Assembly (NCBI RefSeq): GCF_017591425.1
Contig: NW_024467120.1
Span: 8,432,001 to 8,496,000 of the forward strand
Direction of reading: 5' to 3'
DNA from: Ochotona curzoniae
Lineage: Eukaryota > Chordata > Mammalia > Lagomorpha > Ochotonidae
Length of the DNA: 64,000 nt
Position numbers and translations under genes: made by a program. Positions 12,037-23,943 of this stretch are shown piece by piece. Position 1 is the stretch's first letter; every line of letters begins with the position of its first letter. Under the pieces are notes generated by a model. It was not told the DNA's origin, did not search any database, and saw nothing but the letters and a program-made list of their open reading frames with translations.

Positions 12037-12370
12037 GGATAGGCTTTTTTTTTTAAAAAAGATTTATTTATTATTAGAAAAGGAGATCAGACTTAGGGAG
12101 AAAAGGAGACAGGAAGATCTGCTGGTTCACTCATCACATGGCCATAAAATCCAAAGCTGAGCTAATCTAAAACCAGGAGTCTGGAGCTTCTTCCAGCTTC
12201 TTCATTTGTGGGTACAGGGTTCCAAGGCTTTGAGCCTCCTCCACTGCTTTCCCAGGCCAGGAAGAGAGTTGGATGGAAAGTAGAATAGCCTGAAGAAGAA
12301 TTGGTGCCCATATCAGATCCTGGCACTTGCAAGGTGCAGATTTAGCCATTGAGCCATTGTGCCAGGCCCA
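12037..12370 (-). mobile_element. C SINE, full length
   Basis: AAAAAAGATTTATTTATTATTAG tail at left, GGTTCACTCATCACATGG, TTCCCAGGCCAGGAAGAGAG, 'AAGAATTGGTGCCCATATCAG' and the head GAGCCATTGTGCCAGGCCC. Moderately diverged. Confidence 0.92.
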
Positions 12371-12779
12371 ACATGGCCGACATTTTTTATGGAAATTTGC
12401 ATTCTTGATTCTAGAATAAAGACAGATAAAACTATTAGCATCCTCCGCAATGTTTCAGGCTATCTATATCTGTTTTTACTTTTATAAGTTAGGAGCACTT
12501 TGCCCTTGCAGAGACCCAGTAAATAATATGAAGGTGACTAGCAATAATGATTCGAGAGTAAAAAGAGCATAGAGAATAGGAATCTGTGGATTATTCTAAA
12601 TTCCATTTAAAACTTTTCCTTAGCTTTTTAAATGTGAGCAAAGAACATGTGAGAAAGCAGATATAGAACCAACTTAAGGGTGTTTATAGGCACTTGGCTC
12701 AGGAGCCCTGCATTCCCATCTAGATCTTTCCATTTTCTAGGGAAAACTAGAGTATTTTCTTCTCTTTTCCTTTTTATTT

Positions 12780-13136
12780 TATTTCTAAAGATGATTTACT
12801 TATAATAATATATAATAATTTATATAATAATATTTATAATAATCAGATTTACAGAGAGAAAAAGAGACAGAGAAAGATCTTCCATCTGCTGGCTCATTCC
12901 CCAAATGGCTGCATGGCCAGTGCTGAGCTGATCCAAAGCCTCAATCAGGAGCTTCTGGGTTTCCCACAAGGGAGCAAGCTGCCAAGGCTTTGGATCATCC
13001 TTCACTGCCTTCCCAGGCCACAAGCAGGGAACTGGATGGGAAGTGGGGCAACTGGGACTGGAACTGGCTCCCATATGGGATCCTGATGACACATGTAAGG
13101 CAAGGATGTAGCCATTGAGCCATTGTACTGGGTCCT
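12780..13136 (-). mobile_element. C SINE with expanded TAATA tail
   Basis: Tail TCTAAAGATGATTTACTTA is expanded by an ATAATA-rich stretch (about 12799-12843). The body follows: CTTCCATCTGCTGGCTCATTCC, CTTCCCAGGCCACAAGCAGG, ACTGGCTCCCATATGGG and the head GAGCCATTGTACTGGGTCC. The tail expansion is microsatellite growth in the A-rich end. Confidence 0.93.
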
Positions 13137-13662
13137 GGAGGATTTTCTTTTTCTAGCTGCGTGTTTTCTTTCCATCGTTTGTCCAGTGCAGAAACAATGC
13201 TTGTTTCTTACAGCCGCTGTTTTAGATGAGGCATGTGATGATTTGTATATGGCAGCCGCTTCAGTGTGACGATCTTACTTCTTGGGTAATGTGAAGGGGG
13301 CAGAGGAAGCCTTTGCCACCAGTTGCCTGATGTCGTTCGTGCCTAAATTGTCAAGAACAGTCTTCATGGTCCAACCTGCATCAACTATAATTGCTGAGAG
13401 GTCCGTAAATTGGTGTTTGTAAAAGAAAACGTAGTAAAGGCGAAAGACTTATTCATACCCTTTTTTGCTCAGCCTTCTTCAATCAGAGTTGTCAGTTGCG
13501 GGATATTAACCTAATTTTGACCTGAAATAATGACTGAGTGCATTTTATTTGTATCCTTTCTGGGAGTTGTGATTCACCAGCATTGGTCATTACAAGCTGT
13601 GGGAGTGGGGCATGTCCTTTCCCCCAGTGTTTCTTTTACAATGACATGATGGGAAAAAGGTT
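13137..13662. other. Unique non-coding sequence
   Basis: Between two SINEs. No repeat, exon or RNA gene recognised. Confidence 0.5.
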
Positions 13663-14017
13663 AGAAAATCTGGAGGGGCCCAGCACGATAGCGTAGCGGG
13701 TTAAGTCCTTGCTTTAAACATGCCAGGATCCCACATGGGTGCTGGTTCTAATCCCGGCTGCCCCACTTCCCATCCAGCTCCCTGCCCGTGGCGCGGGAAA
13801 ACAGTCAAGGACAACCCAAAGTCTTGCCACTCACATGGGAGACCTGGAAGAGGCTCTGGGCTCCTGGCTTTGGATTGGCTCAGCTCTAGCCGTTGCAGCC
13901 GCTTGGGAAGTGAATAAGCAAATGGAAGATCTTCTTCTCTGTCTCTCCTTGTCTCTGTATAGCCGCCTTTCCAATAAAAATAAATAAATTTTAGAAAAAA
14001 AAAAAGAAAACCTGGAG
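13663..14017 (+). mobile_element. C SINE, full length, with target-site duplication
   Basis: Flanks AGAAAATCTGGAG (13663-13675) and AGAAAACCTGGAG (14005-14017) match at 12 of 13 positions. Body: GGCCCAGCACGATAGCGTAGCGG (box A-like), GGTTCTAATCCCGG (box B-like), CGCTTGGGAAGTG, and the tail CCAATAAAAATAAATAAAT. Confidence 0.96.
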
Positions 14018-14492
14018 AAGAAATGGAACCGAGCAGCTTTCTGTAAGTGAAGGAGCGTGGGGCTTTTGCAATAGCTTTGCTCCATGTTTCTGTTCTACCT
14101 TGCTCTACTTGAAACATGTCCGTTTCTGTCTTCCATCATCCTTGATTTACTATCTTCCAGGGGAATAACTCTTAACAGAGTTGTCTAATTTTTCCTGTTG
14201 TTTTAAATTCTCTTCATTGAAAAGTGAACTGAGTGTCTCATTGCTTTCTCTCCTGATTTTTGTTCAAAAAGTATGGAAAAACCATCAATTCTTATGTGCC
14301 TTGGTGGTCGTGTACATGGTATCCCTGCAGGCTCCAGGTCATTACTACCTGCTAAAGGCTTTAGTTCTCCAAGGCCTTGTCCGTAACCTAGCCCTGAGCA
14401 CATTCACTGCAATATGTAGATCGTAGATGAATTCTGAGATTAAGTTAATAACATTGAGTCACTAGAAAGCTGAGGAGTATTGGTCTAAGTGA
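14018..14492. other. Unique non-coding sequence
   Basis: Short spacer between two same-direction SINEs. Nothing recognised. Confidence 0.5.
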
Positions 14493-14856
14493 AAATGGTA
14501 CATGTGGGGGCCCAGCGTGATAGCATAGTGGTTAAACTCGCTGTGTACATGCCGGGATCCCATATTGTTGATGATTCTAATCCCAGCGGCCCTGCTGCCT
14601 ATCCACCTCCCTGCTTGTGGCCTGGGAAGGCAATCAAGGATGGCCCAAAGCCTTGGGACCCTGCTCCCTCGTGGGAGATTCAGAAGGGCTCCTGGCTCCC
14701 AGCTTCGGATTGGCGCAGCATCAGCCATTGCTGTCACTTGGGGAGTGAACCATCTGACGGAAGATCTTCCTCTCTTTCTCTCCTTCTATCTGTATATCTG
14801 CCTTTCCAGTAAAAATAAATAAATCTTTAAAAAATTTTTTTAAATGGTACATGTGG
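14493..14856 (+). mobile_element. C SINE, full length, with 15-bp target-site duplication
   Basis: The flanking direct repeat AAATGGTACATGTGG is identical at 14493-14507 and 14842-14856. Body: GGGCCCAGCGTGATAGCATAGTGG, GATTCTAATCCCAGC, GGGAGTGAACCATCTGACGG and the tail CTTTCCAGTAAAAATAAATAAATC. Confidence 0.97.
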
Positions 14857-15286
14857 TCTAAACACTTACTCCAGTGACAGAGCAAAATTAACCAGGAGTC
14901 AAGTTGAAGATGTGTCTTTGTTCTTGCTAGTAATTATAGTTATAGATGTTGGAGAAACTTGATTTTGATGGAGTTCATAGCATTACTTATGGAATAAGAA
15001 TTTAGACTGAATCATCCTTAGGACTGCTCAACCTTCTGATTCTGTGTCTTTAAATCCAATTGTCTGTCTCCAATTCCATTGTTTTTGTGAGATTACAATA
15101 TTGGGATCTTGATATAACCCAAAGAAAAGCACATGTTATTCAGTGTTAGGCATTTAGTCACATGTGGGATGTTCCTGGTATCCATTATTCTGCCCATTCT
15201 AACTGGTGTGCCTCACCAGAAGAAAGAAATGACACGGACAGTTTCTTCATAAAATGAATGGAAGAAACCGAGGTACAGAGGATCTG

Positions 15287-15640
15287 GTGTCACATCTTTT
15301 TTCTTTTTTAAGATTTATTTATTTTTGGAAAGGTAGATTTATAGAAAGAAGAAGAGGCAGAAAGGTCCTCTATCTGTTGGTTCACTCCCCAAGTGGTCGT
15401 AATGGCTGGAGCTGATCTGATCTGATGCCAGGAGCCAGGAGACTCTTCTGGGTCTCCCACATGGATGCAGAGTCCCAAGGCCTTGGCCTATCCTCTGCTG
15501 CCCTCCTGGGGCATAAACAGGGAGCTGGATGGGAAGTGGAGCAGCTGGGACCTGGACTGGCGCCCATGTGGGAAACCAGTGCATGTAAGACAAGAAGTTA
15601 GCCCCTGAGCCATTCCACCAGGCCCAGTGTCATGTCTTTT
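15287..15640 (-). mobile_element. C SINE, full length, with target-site duplication
   Basis: Flanks GTGTCACATCTTTT (15287-15300) and GTGTCATGTCTTTT (15627-15640). The only difference is CA versus TG at the same dinucleotide, as expected if an original CpG decayed on opposite strands in the two copies. Body between about 15301 and 15626. Confidence 0.95.
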
Positions 15641-15857
15641 AGTGGATTTGGGGGGAGAACTGTCCACGTCATTTGAAAAGCTACTAAGCTCAGTTCAAGA
15701 CTAGAGGTTGCTTATGGAATTGTTTCTTTTGGAGAGTTTAAACATGGAATCATCAGATCAAAATGTACTTGTCTTTTCTCTGAAGATAGGAATCTCCTAA
15801 TTGCCTTTTTGACATCCATCTTTCAAACTTAGCAATGCTTAGCTGTTTCTCCTAAAA

Positions 15858-16152
15858 AAAAATGTTTTTAATTATTTCAAAAGCAGAGGGACACAGAGCT
15901 CTTTAATTGCTTGTTAGCCTCCCAGTGGCTGCCAGCAGCGAGGGCTGGGCCAGGCTGAAGCTAGAGGCCCCACTCTCCATCTGAGTCACCCACACGGATG
16001 GCAGGGACCAAGGTACTTTGGGTATCCTCTGTTGCCTTCCCGTGTGCCTTTACAGAGAAGCAGAGCAGCTGGGTCTCAAACCAGTGTACATATGGGCGAG
16101 GTGTCAGTGTTGCCAGTCACTGTTTATCCCACTGTACCATCACACTGGCTAA
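15858..16152 (-). mobile_element. C SINE, old diverged copy
   Basis: ATTATTTCAAAAGCAGAGG tail side, GCCTCCCAGTGGCTGCC, GGGCCAGGCTGAAGC, GAAGCAGAGCAGCTGGG and the head CCACTGTACCATCACACTGG. Older subfamily with the AAAAGCAGAG tail junction. Confidence 0.85.
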
Positions 16153-16199
16153 CCCTAGATACTGCTCTGTAATGTAAGCCTCAGTTGATTTTCCAGGGA

Positions 16200-16239
16200 T
16201 TTTTTTTTTTTCAGGATAAATGCAAAAAAAAAAAAAAAA
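16200..16239. repeat. Homopolymer hairpin: T12 - 12 nt - A16
   Basis: A run of 12 T (16200-16211) and a run of 16 A (16224-16239) are separated by a 12-nt loop, CAGGATAAATGC. They form a perfect A/T foldback. Confidence 0.93.
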
Positions 16240-17104
16240 CTATCCAGGCATTTATGAAACCCAGAGAACCAAAGTTGGAAAGCAGAAGTGTTCCCTTCAC
16301 AAATTTTACATGCAAACCTGATACTCAAGAAACTGAACACACAGTGAACCACACCATCCTTGTTCATGTTTTAAAATGAACATATTGGTCGACTTACGAT
16401 TGGCTCTTGGTGAATCATTCATGGAACCATTTAAGGCACAAACTTTGCATTGGTATGGAACCAACAGAATAAAAGCTGTTTATAACCTTGTATACCTTTC
16501 CAACATAAACCCCATTTCTGGAGTCAATCATTTTTATGCTAGTTTATGTGTAACATCACATGGGAACTCACTCTTGTACGTTTCATCTGATGAGATTGCC
16601 AGGGAGACATTCCTCTTTCCTCACGGTAATGTTCGGGTTATCCCTTTACGTTCCAAGCTGGCAGGAACCAGCATTACCAGTATTTTACACTTGTCAAGGG
16701 AGAGCGCTTATTACTCTATCAGTGTTCAGACCCATTGGATTTTTGGATAGCTCTTTAGCCTGTCTACATCTGTGTACAATATACCCTTTGAAAGAATTCT
16801 TGCATCCAGGGAGCAACAATTGTTTGTTACTTGCTGTAGTTTTATCTTTTACCCTCATTGTGTTCCACTTGAAAGAGGTCACGTCTGTGGAGGATCCGAT
16901 GGAGTTTCACTGTCCATAATAATGGTTTGTGTTACTGTATCTGAGCTGAGAGGAGTGCTGTGTGTGTGTGTGTGTGTGTGTTTTGAGATTGAAGTTGCAA
17001 ATATTAGCTTGATTATATTTCACTTCTTTTTGTGTGCATTTACTAGATCCCTCAAAAGCTGCTCTTGGGGTCTCTCGTGTGTCTGTCACAGATCCAGATA
17101 CGTC
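16240..17104. other. Unique non-coding sequence
   Basis: Open frames at 16376-16750 (124 codons) and 16772-17137 have no domain or splice context; likely chance. Contains a (TG)n tract at about 16958-16981. Confidence 0.5.
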
Positions 17105-17220
17105 AGGCATCACCTGCTGCCTCCGAGTGCACATTAGCAGGGAACTGTTATCGGAATGGAGCTGGGACTCAAATCCAGGCTTACTATTATGGGGAGTAGG
17201 CATCCCAAGTGGTGACAGAA
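17105..17220 (-). mobile_element. C SINE fragment, old
   Basis: Internal and head part only: ACCTGCTGCCTCCGAGTGCACATTAGC, AGCTGGGACTCAAATCC, then GGCATCCCAAGTGG. Confidence 0.7.
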
Positions 17221-17951
17221 TTTCTAGGACAAATATCCATAGTAGGTTTCAGTTCTTTTCTGAAATGATGATGTGAGAGCAATTCAAAAGGCTCACAGAA
17301 AAAAATGGGATGAAAATGACCATTTTATTTTGGCACAATAACATTCTAGAAATTCATACATCACTTTTCCATACTGAACGTCTTCCATGCACTTTTGGAA
17401 GATCTCGCCCAGTCCTGCTCATCTGGACATGTCTTTTCCCTCCTGAGCCGCTGCCAGTATTCAGTGACTGCTCTGGGTGACTGCAGTCTGCTGTCCCGGC
17501 GATGGCCTCCCCAGGCTGTCCCCGTGGACCTTGTCCAAGAGGCTGCATCACGTGGTGGGGGGGCAAGCTGAATTTAGAACACTGTGTTGGAATCTCTGCG
17601 TTTTGTTTATTCAGTGTGTACTTGAGAGGGGTGATGTGAGTTAACACGGTCTCCTAAAGGGTACATACATGTAATATGCATATTGGCATTGGTTTTTGTC
17701 AGTGGTACATTGTGAGTAAGTATTGTGTAAGTCAGACATTTCAACCTGTTCCTTGAGATTTCTCTCCTGCCTGACTTGGACTTCAGAGTCTTCACACAGG
17801 CACTTCTTACTGTGAGTAGCACTCCTTTTGCTTGTCATCTGTGTAGGTGGGAAATTCTTTTTTATCATCTAATATCAGAAGACTTTGACAAGGACACTTT
17901 TAACGGTAGATTTAAGATATAAATGATCAGGTTATTTTAAAATATTCAATT
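17221..17951. other. Unique non-coding sequence
   Basis: No gene or clear repeat seen. Several short minus-strand open frames between 17354 and 17868 lack domains. Confidence 0.5.
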
Positions 17952-18226
17952 GAGGCTGGTGTTATGGAGTAGCCTGTTAGGCTGCCACTTGGGGCACTGC
18001 ATTCCTTATTTAAGCACCCCAGGGTAACATCCAGCCTCCACCTCCAAATCAGTTCTTTGCGAATTCTCAAGTACTTGGTCCCTGGCACACTCATGGGAGA
18101 CATGAGTATGTTTGCTGTCCTCTGGCTTTGGTCTGGCTCAGCCTGAGTTGGCACAGGTATTTGGGGAGTGAACCAACTGATGGAAGATGTGTCTCTTCTT
18201 CTCTCTGTCATTCCACCTATCAAATA
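17952..18226 (+). mobile_element. C SINE, old diverged copy
   Basis: GAGGCTGGTGTTATGGAGTAGCC, then GGGAGACATGAG, GCTTTGGTCTGGCTCAGCC, TTTGGGGAGTGAACCAAC and a degraded CTATCAAATACG tail. Confidence 0.85.
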
Positions 18227-19419
18227 CGCTCATGTGTGTTAGTAAACAAAAAGGTCAAAATTTATATCCACTCTCTATGTTGGTCATGTAGGAAAATGGA
18301 GAGAACAGAAAATCTGATTTTTTTTATTGGCGTAATTATTTGCTCAATTATTTTTTGGCTATTCATCCCATAGAAATATCAAGGAGGATATCAATTTCAG
18401 CGGTCTTAGTTACCGTTCACCATCTGTTTCCGAAGCGAGAAGTGATTGTCATAAATGCTCTCACTTATACAGACACCTTTAATGCTAAGTTCAAATTCAG
18501 GAGAAAGAGGTGACTACTCTCTTTACAGATAATGTAATACTAACATTACATATGCCACATTCTACTTCTCTGTATCCTTTATTCCCTGCCCTTCCTGTTG
18601 ATTGCTCGCTTAAGTTATTCACTTACCACCGCATACTTCTGATTTCACAAAATACGGAACTTTTCCATCACAAATGGTTGATTGTTGTTGTTGTGTATAT
18701 GTGTTTTAAAAACCAAACTTCGTTTCTGCTTTCATTAGCAATTTTTCTTTTAAGATCTATTATAGAAGGAAAAAAAAAAGCCAGAGACTCCTAGAACACT
18801 AAAGTGAATTAGAACAAATGGAGATCTGGAAATTGGGAGCCACAAACATTTAAAGATAACATGGATTATGTGGATGTTAGGTGCTTTCACTTATTTAATA
18901 GTTTTTCCAAAAGCATTAGCTGTGTTGAAGATGACTGTGACAGTGAATATTCTTGGACAGTTAAGAGGTTTAAGGAAACTAGCTCAGAGTAGCAGGTACG
19001 CTGGCCACAAACATGCCGTATTCTCTGGCTACCCAAGTGCATGTGACTCAAAAGAGATTGCTAGTGTGATCATATAGGTTTGAGTAAAACCAGTTTGAGT
19101 TTGTTGTTTGTAACTGTGACTTGTTAGACATTTTCGATGATTTCGCATCCCATGAGAACATCATACTAATTTTGGATCACTACCCGGTGTACCAGATGCT
19201 CCAGATGACGGTGAATGTTTTACAGTGGTTTGCTCAGGAAAAGACTTGTGTCCTTTGCTGCAATGTCCTACCAAAGTAATCATGTAAAATATAAGCCTAT
19301 GTTAAGGTGATGGTATAAGCAGAACTCTGCCCATGATGAAATAACTAGAGCGTTCCACATACACTTCCACTGGTCTGACCCTCTGTAGCGTTTGCATGCT
19401 TCACAGTATCCTGTGGGCT

Positions 19420-19530
19420 CAGCCCTGTTGGTGCAGAAACTGAGGCAGGCGAGAACTCATGACTTCCCGGGGTCCCACAGCTGGTGCGGGTTGCAATGCA
19501 GGCTCTCCAGCTGCCCAGGCAGGCTGCAGG
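19420..19530 (+). mobile_element. MIR relic (ancient tRNA-derived SINE)
   Basis: AGAAACTGAGGCAGGCG, then CCCGGGGTCCCACAGCTGG and a CAGGCTCTCCAGCTGCC end. The order follows the conserved MIR core (AAACTGAGGC ... GGTCACACAGCT ... CAGGTCT). Confidence 0.6.
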
Positions 19531-20204
19531 CCGGCCCCTGAGCCTCTGGAATTAGTGACTGGCTCCCTGAGGAGCTTCACTTGGCCTCAGTTAACTCAGG
19601 AAATATTTTTGTGGGTGTATATTTAATTCCAAACCGATTGTATGCTTTCATTAAATTGTAAGTAGTTCCCATTTTTTTTTTTAGGATAGTATTTGCAAAA
19701 ATCTAAATCTAACTCAAGGCATAGTTGGACAACGGGGGAAGAGTTTAGTCTCTTGGAATGGTTTGAAGACGCTCTCTGGGCAGCCTCCCAGGAATGCAGC
19801 TTTAGCTGAGCTCAGTGGGCCTGAATGTTTAGAGAAAGTGAGAGATTCTGTGTCCATGTATGCATATGTTCTTGTGCCTTCTTGATCTTCAGTTTGAACC
19901 ACTCATGATGAGGGGAGGTTGGGAGGGAAAAGCCTGGGAAAAAGCAAAGAGTAGAAGTGAAGGAAACTCCTCTTGGATTACAAAGGACCAGAGTTTGGTG
20001 ACTTCATTTATGATGCTCCATGATCATTTACATGGAATTGCTTTTTTGTTTGTTTGTTTGCTGGGGAATATATTTTTCTTTTATATTGAAAATATTCTGT
20101 CTTAGAAATTCTTTTAATCTAATGATTGGAGGGAGAAAGTCATACAGACCAGGTACTTTTAATTTTAGCCTTTGAGGTCATTTGAATGTTTCTTTGTGCA
20201 CTCA

Positions 20205-20345
20205 CACACCTTCTCAAGAGATGTTTATTGAACACCTGCTGAGTCCTGGACCCTGGGGATATAAACAAGACAGGCGGCTCAGTCGACCCTCCAGGATGCT
20301 GGAGGAGGAAGAGCCCTGTCCCCCCAGTTAGTGTGAGCAGTGCCA
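20205..20345 (+). mobile_element. L2 LINE 3' relic
   Basis: TGTTTATTGAACACCTGCTGAG, then CTGGACCCTGGGGATATAAACAAGACAG and GAGCCCTGTCCCC. This is the usual L2 3'-end order (TATTTATTGAGCACCTACT ... GGGGATACA.. AACAAGACAG). Confidence 0.78.
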
Positions 20346-21476
20346 CCTCAGTGCAGTGCCGCGCTGTGCAAGGCCACAAAGCCAGAAGGAACTTGCTCCT
20401 CCTTTGCGTAGCAGCAGACATCTGAGCTCATCTTTTCAAGGAGGGCTGCTAGGCCAGGGGAGGGGCAGGGAGGGCCCTGGGCACCTTGGGCTCTAAAGCT
20501 GCCAGGACAGGAGTGATCCTCACCTTCTCACAGCCCAAAACACCCAGCACTGCAGCTGGCCTCGTTCACCTGCACAGGAAATGCGGCCAACGCCCAGCGT
20601 GCCCTGGCCGGTGTCCAGTTCGTATGGAGTAAGATGGAGTGCCAGTGGCTGCTGCCTTCTGCCTCTCCCCCACTTCTCCTCCTCCTTTTTTTAATTCCTC
20701 CCCCTCCAGCGTTCTCTAGTTAGCTTGATAGATTTGGATTCCAGGTGGACATTTTCCACATCAGGCCTTTCTCATCCTGAGGGAGTGGAAACCAGCTCCT
20801 CTGCCTTTTCATATTTGTGATTCTGCCCTGCTCTCCTGTTACGATGTCTCTCTGAGTGCTAGCTAAGTGGTCACCCCATCGCTGCTCCTCACAGCTAATT
20901 TGTGAGCCTCCTGGATAAACAGGGTACATTATTGTGAGGTTTCCTGGTTTAGGTACCTTGAATTTGCTAGTCTGGAATCTTGCACTGGGATAGAAAAACT
21001 CTCGTGTTTAAATAAATTGCCTTTCTTGGGAAACGTCAAAGGCTGTCCTACGTGATGCTGAGAAGTTTTTGCATATGAGACATTGCAGGTGGCTAAGATA
21101 AATGTGAAAGTTGTTTTATATGTTTTGGCTGTGCCTTCAGTTGCACTGTACAAACTCAAGCAGACTAGTCCATTTTCATTAGAGAGATGAGCGATTCCCC
21201 TACTGTAATTGACAGATGTCACAAACAACCCGGGGACTGAGTTGACGGCTACTGACTCCCAGGGTTTATTTGACAGTGTCCAGCAGGACTGATGCAAATG
21301 CACTGCGTACCATATTTACTCTGCAATGTGTGTTTTCAAATGAAGAAGATTTTGCTGACACTGGTTACTGTAGGGAAGCCACTTAATTTTGATGGCTAAC
21401 CCTGCTAGGTACATAAACTGGACCTACCGCACACCTAAGAGCGTGCTGCCTAATTGTGATCTAAATTCACTGCCAC

Positions 21477-21480
<4 letters not shown>

Positions 21481-21520
<40 letters not shown>
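21481..21520. repeat. (CA)20 microsatellite
   Basis: Forty bases of uninterrupted CA dinucleotide repeat. Confidence 0.99.
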
Positions 21521-21524
<4 letters not shown>

Positions 21525-22739
21525 TAGCTGAAGACACTGTTCCCTGGGGTCTGCTTCAGGAAGACTGGAAGCTAAACTGGAAATGTTGTGATCAATGTCC
21601 TATGTCCTGCCAAGAAACTCACTTAAGGAGACAAGAATACATTATTCATGGCACATACTAAGAACACAAATTGTGTTGTATAATTCATTCTGTGATTCAA
21701 TTCTGTAATTTATTCAATAAACCTAACCAACAGATAATGTTTAATGAGTTAATTTATAGTTTCATGAGTTTAAGAAAAAAGCAATGTGCATTGTGGAACT
21801 ATCACTGTAGGGCTGTGTGGCTATGTGCTTTTTCCAGCCCTGTTCCTCCTCATTCTTTTCTCCCTGCTGCCCATCCACACATCCTGCCCTCTTACCCTAA
21901 CCTCTTTTGATCCAACACAGAGATGTGTTACAGTCAAGATGAGACGCTGTTCAACATTATTAATTCAATCCTTTCTAGAATTCTGCCTGGACTTGAAAAC
22001 ACTTCCATGGCTCACTGCTGAATTTTGCCATTTTCTTCATGTTTTTCTTTTGGGATTGACCTGGGCAGGATTTGGGCTTTTAAATACATTTCGGTGGGCA
22101 TTAGTATATTGGCTAGTAGAGGTTTCCTTGATTGACCTCATTACAATAAAAATAATCAGTCGCTTCACCCCTAACTTGTCTCCTTTTTAAAACTAGAGAT
22201 GAATAACCACCTGATCTTCCCTCCATCATTCTGGTGAGAAATCCTGCCAGCAGGGGTTAATGAAAGTAGCTTGGGGATCAGATCTAGAGAGTGGCTGGGA
22301 TTATAGCACCAGATCTTCACTTTTTCTTTGAAATTACACGTGGAACATCTCATAACAGAGGGTAGCAAGTTCATATTCTGTATTCTGTTCCTAGAAAATG
22401 AATGTGTAGCCCAAGCGATAGTCTTTTTCAAGTAAGAATTCCCTTTGAAGTTTCCCTCTTATCTGAGCCTTCTCCCGGCACCTTTTTTCCTGCCCCCAGT
22501 ACATTGAGTGCGGTGAGTCCTGAATAAACAGTCAGTGAATTGTGGCCCTGTCGTGTAGAGGGTGCGCATGCAGCTGCACCGGGGGCTGTGGCTGCTCTTA
22601 CCAGGGAAGCCTGGACCAGACTTCAAAAGCTGTTTCCTCAGCTTGACAGGGCAGGACGTGTTCTCCCTCGGGCTACAGAGTCCTGGTTCTCTCCGTGTTC
22701 AAGACTACACACCTCCTCTTCTCCTTTTCTCTTTCCCAG

Positions 22740-22881
22740 GAGCTGTGAAGTCCAAGTGTGACTGCCAAGAAAAAAATCCAGAAAAGCCAGAACCCCAGCA
22801 TGCAGCCCTGCCTGCAGCTGCCACACACACACACAGAAAACCAAAGGAAGTTAGGATCAAGAGGCAGAATGAGCCAGCCAG
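22740..22881 (+). CDS. Possible internal exon, gene not recognised
   Basis: A strong splice-acceptor-like tract (CTTCTCCTTTTCTCTTTCCCAG, ending 22739) precedes 142 bp, and a donor-like AG|GTGAGC follows (GT at 22882-22883). One frame stays open throughout and starts AVKSKCDCQEKNPEKPEPQH after two leading bases, ending ...RQNEPA. The peptide is lysine-, proline- and glutamate-rich with a Cys-x-Cys pair. I cannot match it to a known protein. The same frame continues open upstream of the acceptor, so openness alone is weak evidence. It lies in a SINE-free block. It could be a coding exon, a non-coding transcript exon, or coincidence. Confidence 0.22.
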
Positions 22882-23943
22882 GTGAGCAGCCACGTTAGTC
22901 TGAAAACTAAAGCAACAGGAAGGGCGCCTTGGCAATCCTGGGTATTTGGCAAGATTTGGACATGACCTGAGCTTACACTAAATTGCCCTGCAGCAAATTT
23001 TCTCTTACCAGGCACTGCAGATGTTGGGATGGCTCCATGAGAGCTCTGAGGCTGAGGACAGATCAAAGGGTGCTTGTTGGTCTCCAGGTGTGATGGAGCA
23101 AGGCAGTTGTCTTTTCTCTTAGGAAAGGGTTAATTCCCAGTCTCCACCCCCCAACCCCCCCATGCCTTTCCTTTTAAGCCAGTTTAAGATTTACATAAGT
23201 CTTTTTACATAAAGTCAGTTTGCATAGAGTGTTCAGATATGGGTGCATGGGGGTGTTCTCCCTTACAGGTGGCCAAAGGCTCTCTGTCTTCTTTAAGCAT
23301 TGGATTTTCATGACCAAGTCTTTGAGTGCATATATCCAGGAAAATCTAGTGAACTGAATCAGACTGCTGTAATTTTTTTGAGGGGGGGGTGGGATATTTT
23401 GGTAATTAAATCACTACCCGGAGCCTTATACAAAGTTGTGTGCTGTAATAGGATTTGTCAAGTTTCCATTGTGATTTGAAATGAGCTTTAAATTTCTGCC
23501 TCTTGCCTTCTTTTCCACATATGTTAAGTGGTATTATTGTGCGGAGAGAAAGTATTTTAAAGGTAGCAAAATGTCATCTAAAACCCTTTCTGCCCTACTG
23601 ATCCCCCAAAACATATAGAGTATGGGGAAAGAAAAAAAAACAACAAAACAGGAAGTTAATCTGGAAAACAGTTGGGGCTGCTAATTCTGTATTGCGGTGG
23701 GGGAGGAGGGAGGCGGAGCTATCCAGTGCATTATAATAGGTACAGGGTCACCCTGGCCTCCATCCCATTAGATGACAGCAGTATACCCTTGGCCCCAAGT
23801 TGTGACAACAAACTTGTCATGGTGGATATGTATTATGGTGGATAACGTTACCCCCAGTTGAGAACCAGTACCCCAAGATGCATTTAATGCGGTAGACAAT
23901 AACTAAAATAATGAAGATATGGATTACAAAGCTACCATTGCTT

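Larger units (their letters stand above)
18227..23943. other. SINE-free 5.7-kb block with only ancient repeats
   Basis: No C SINE or L1 is seen across 5.7 kb, although SINEs average about one per 1.4 kb over the window. It holds MIR and L2 relics (19.4 and 20.2 kb), a CA microsatellite (21.48 kb) and one exon-like stretch (22.74 kb), listed separately. Open frames on either strand between 20.9 and 22.4 kb lack domains. Low tolerance for insertions is one explanation; chance is another. Confidence 0.55.

Noticed and set aside
16376..16750. 124-codon frame in unique sequence
   Set aside because: No domain, no codon or splice evidence; length is within chance expectation for this base composition.
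21786..22190. 134-codon frame rich in Leu/Phe, considered as membrane protein
   Set aside because: Hydrophobicity follows from T-rich DNA; no start context, family or splice evidence.
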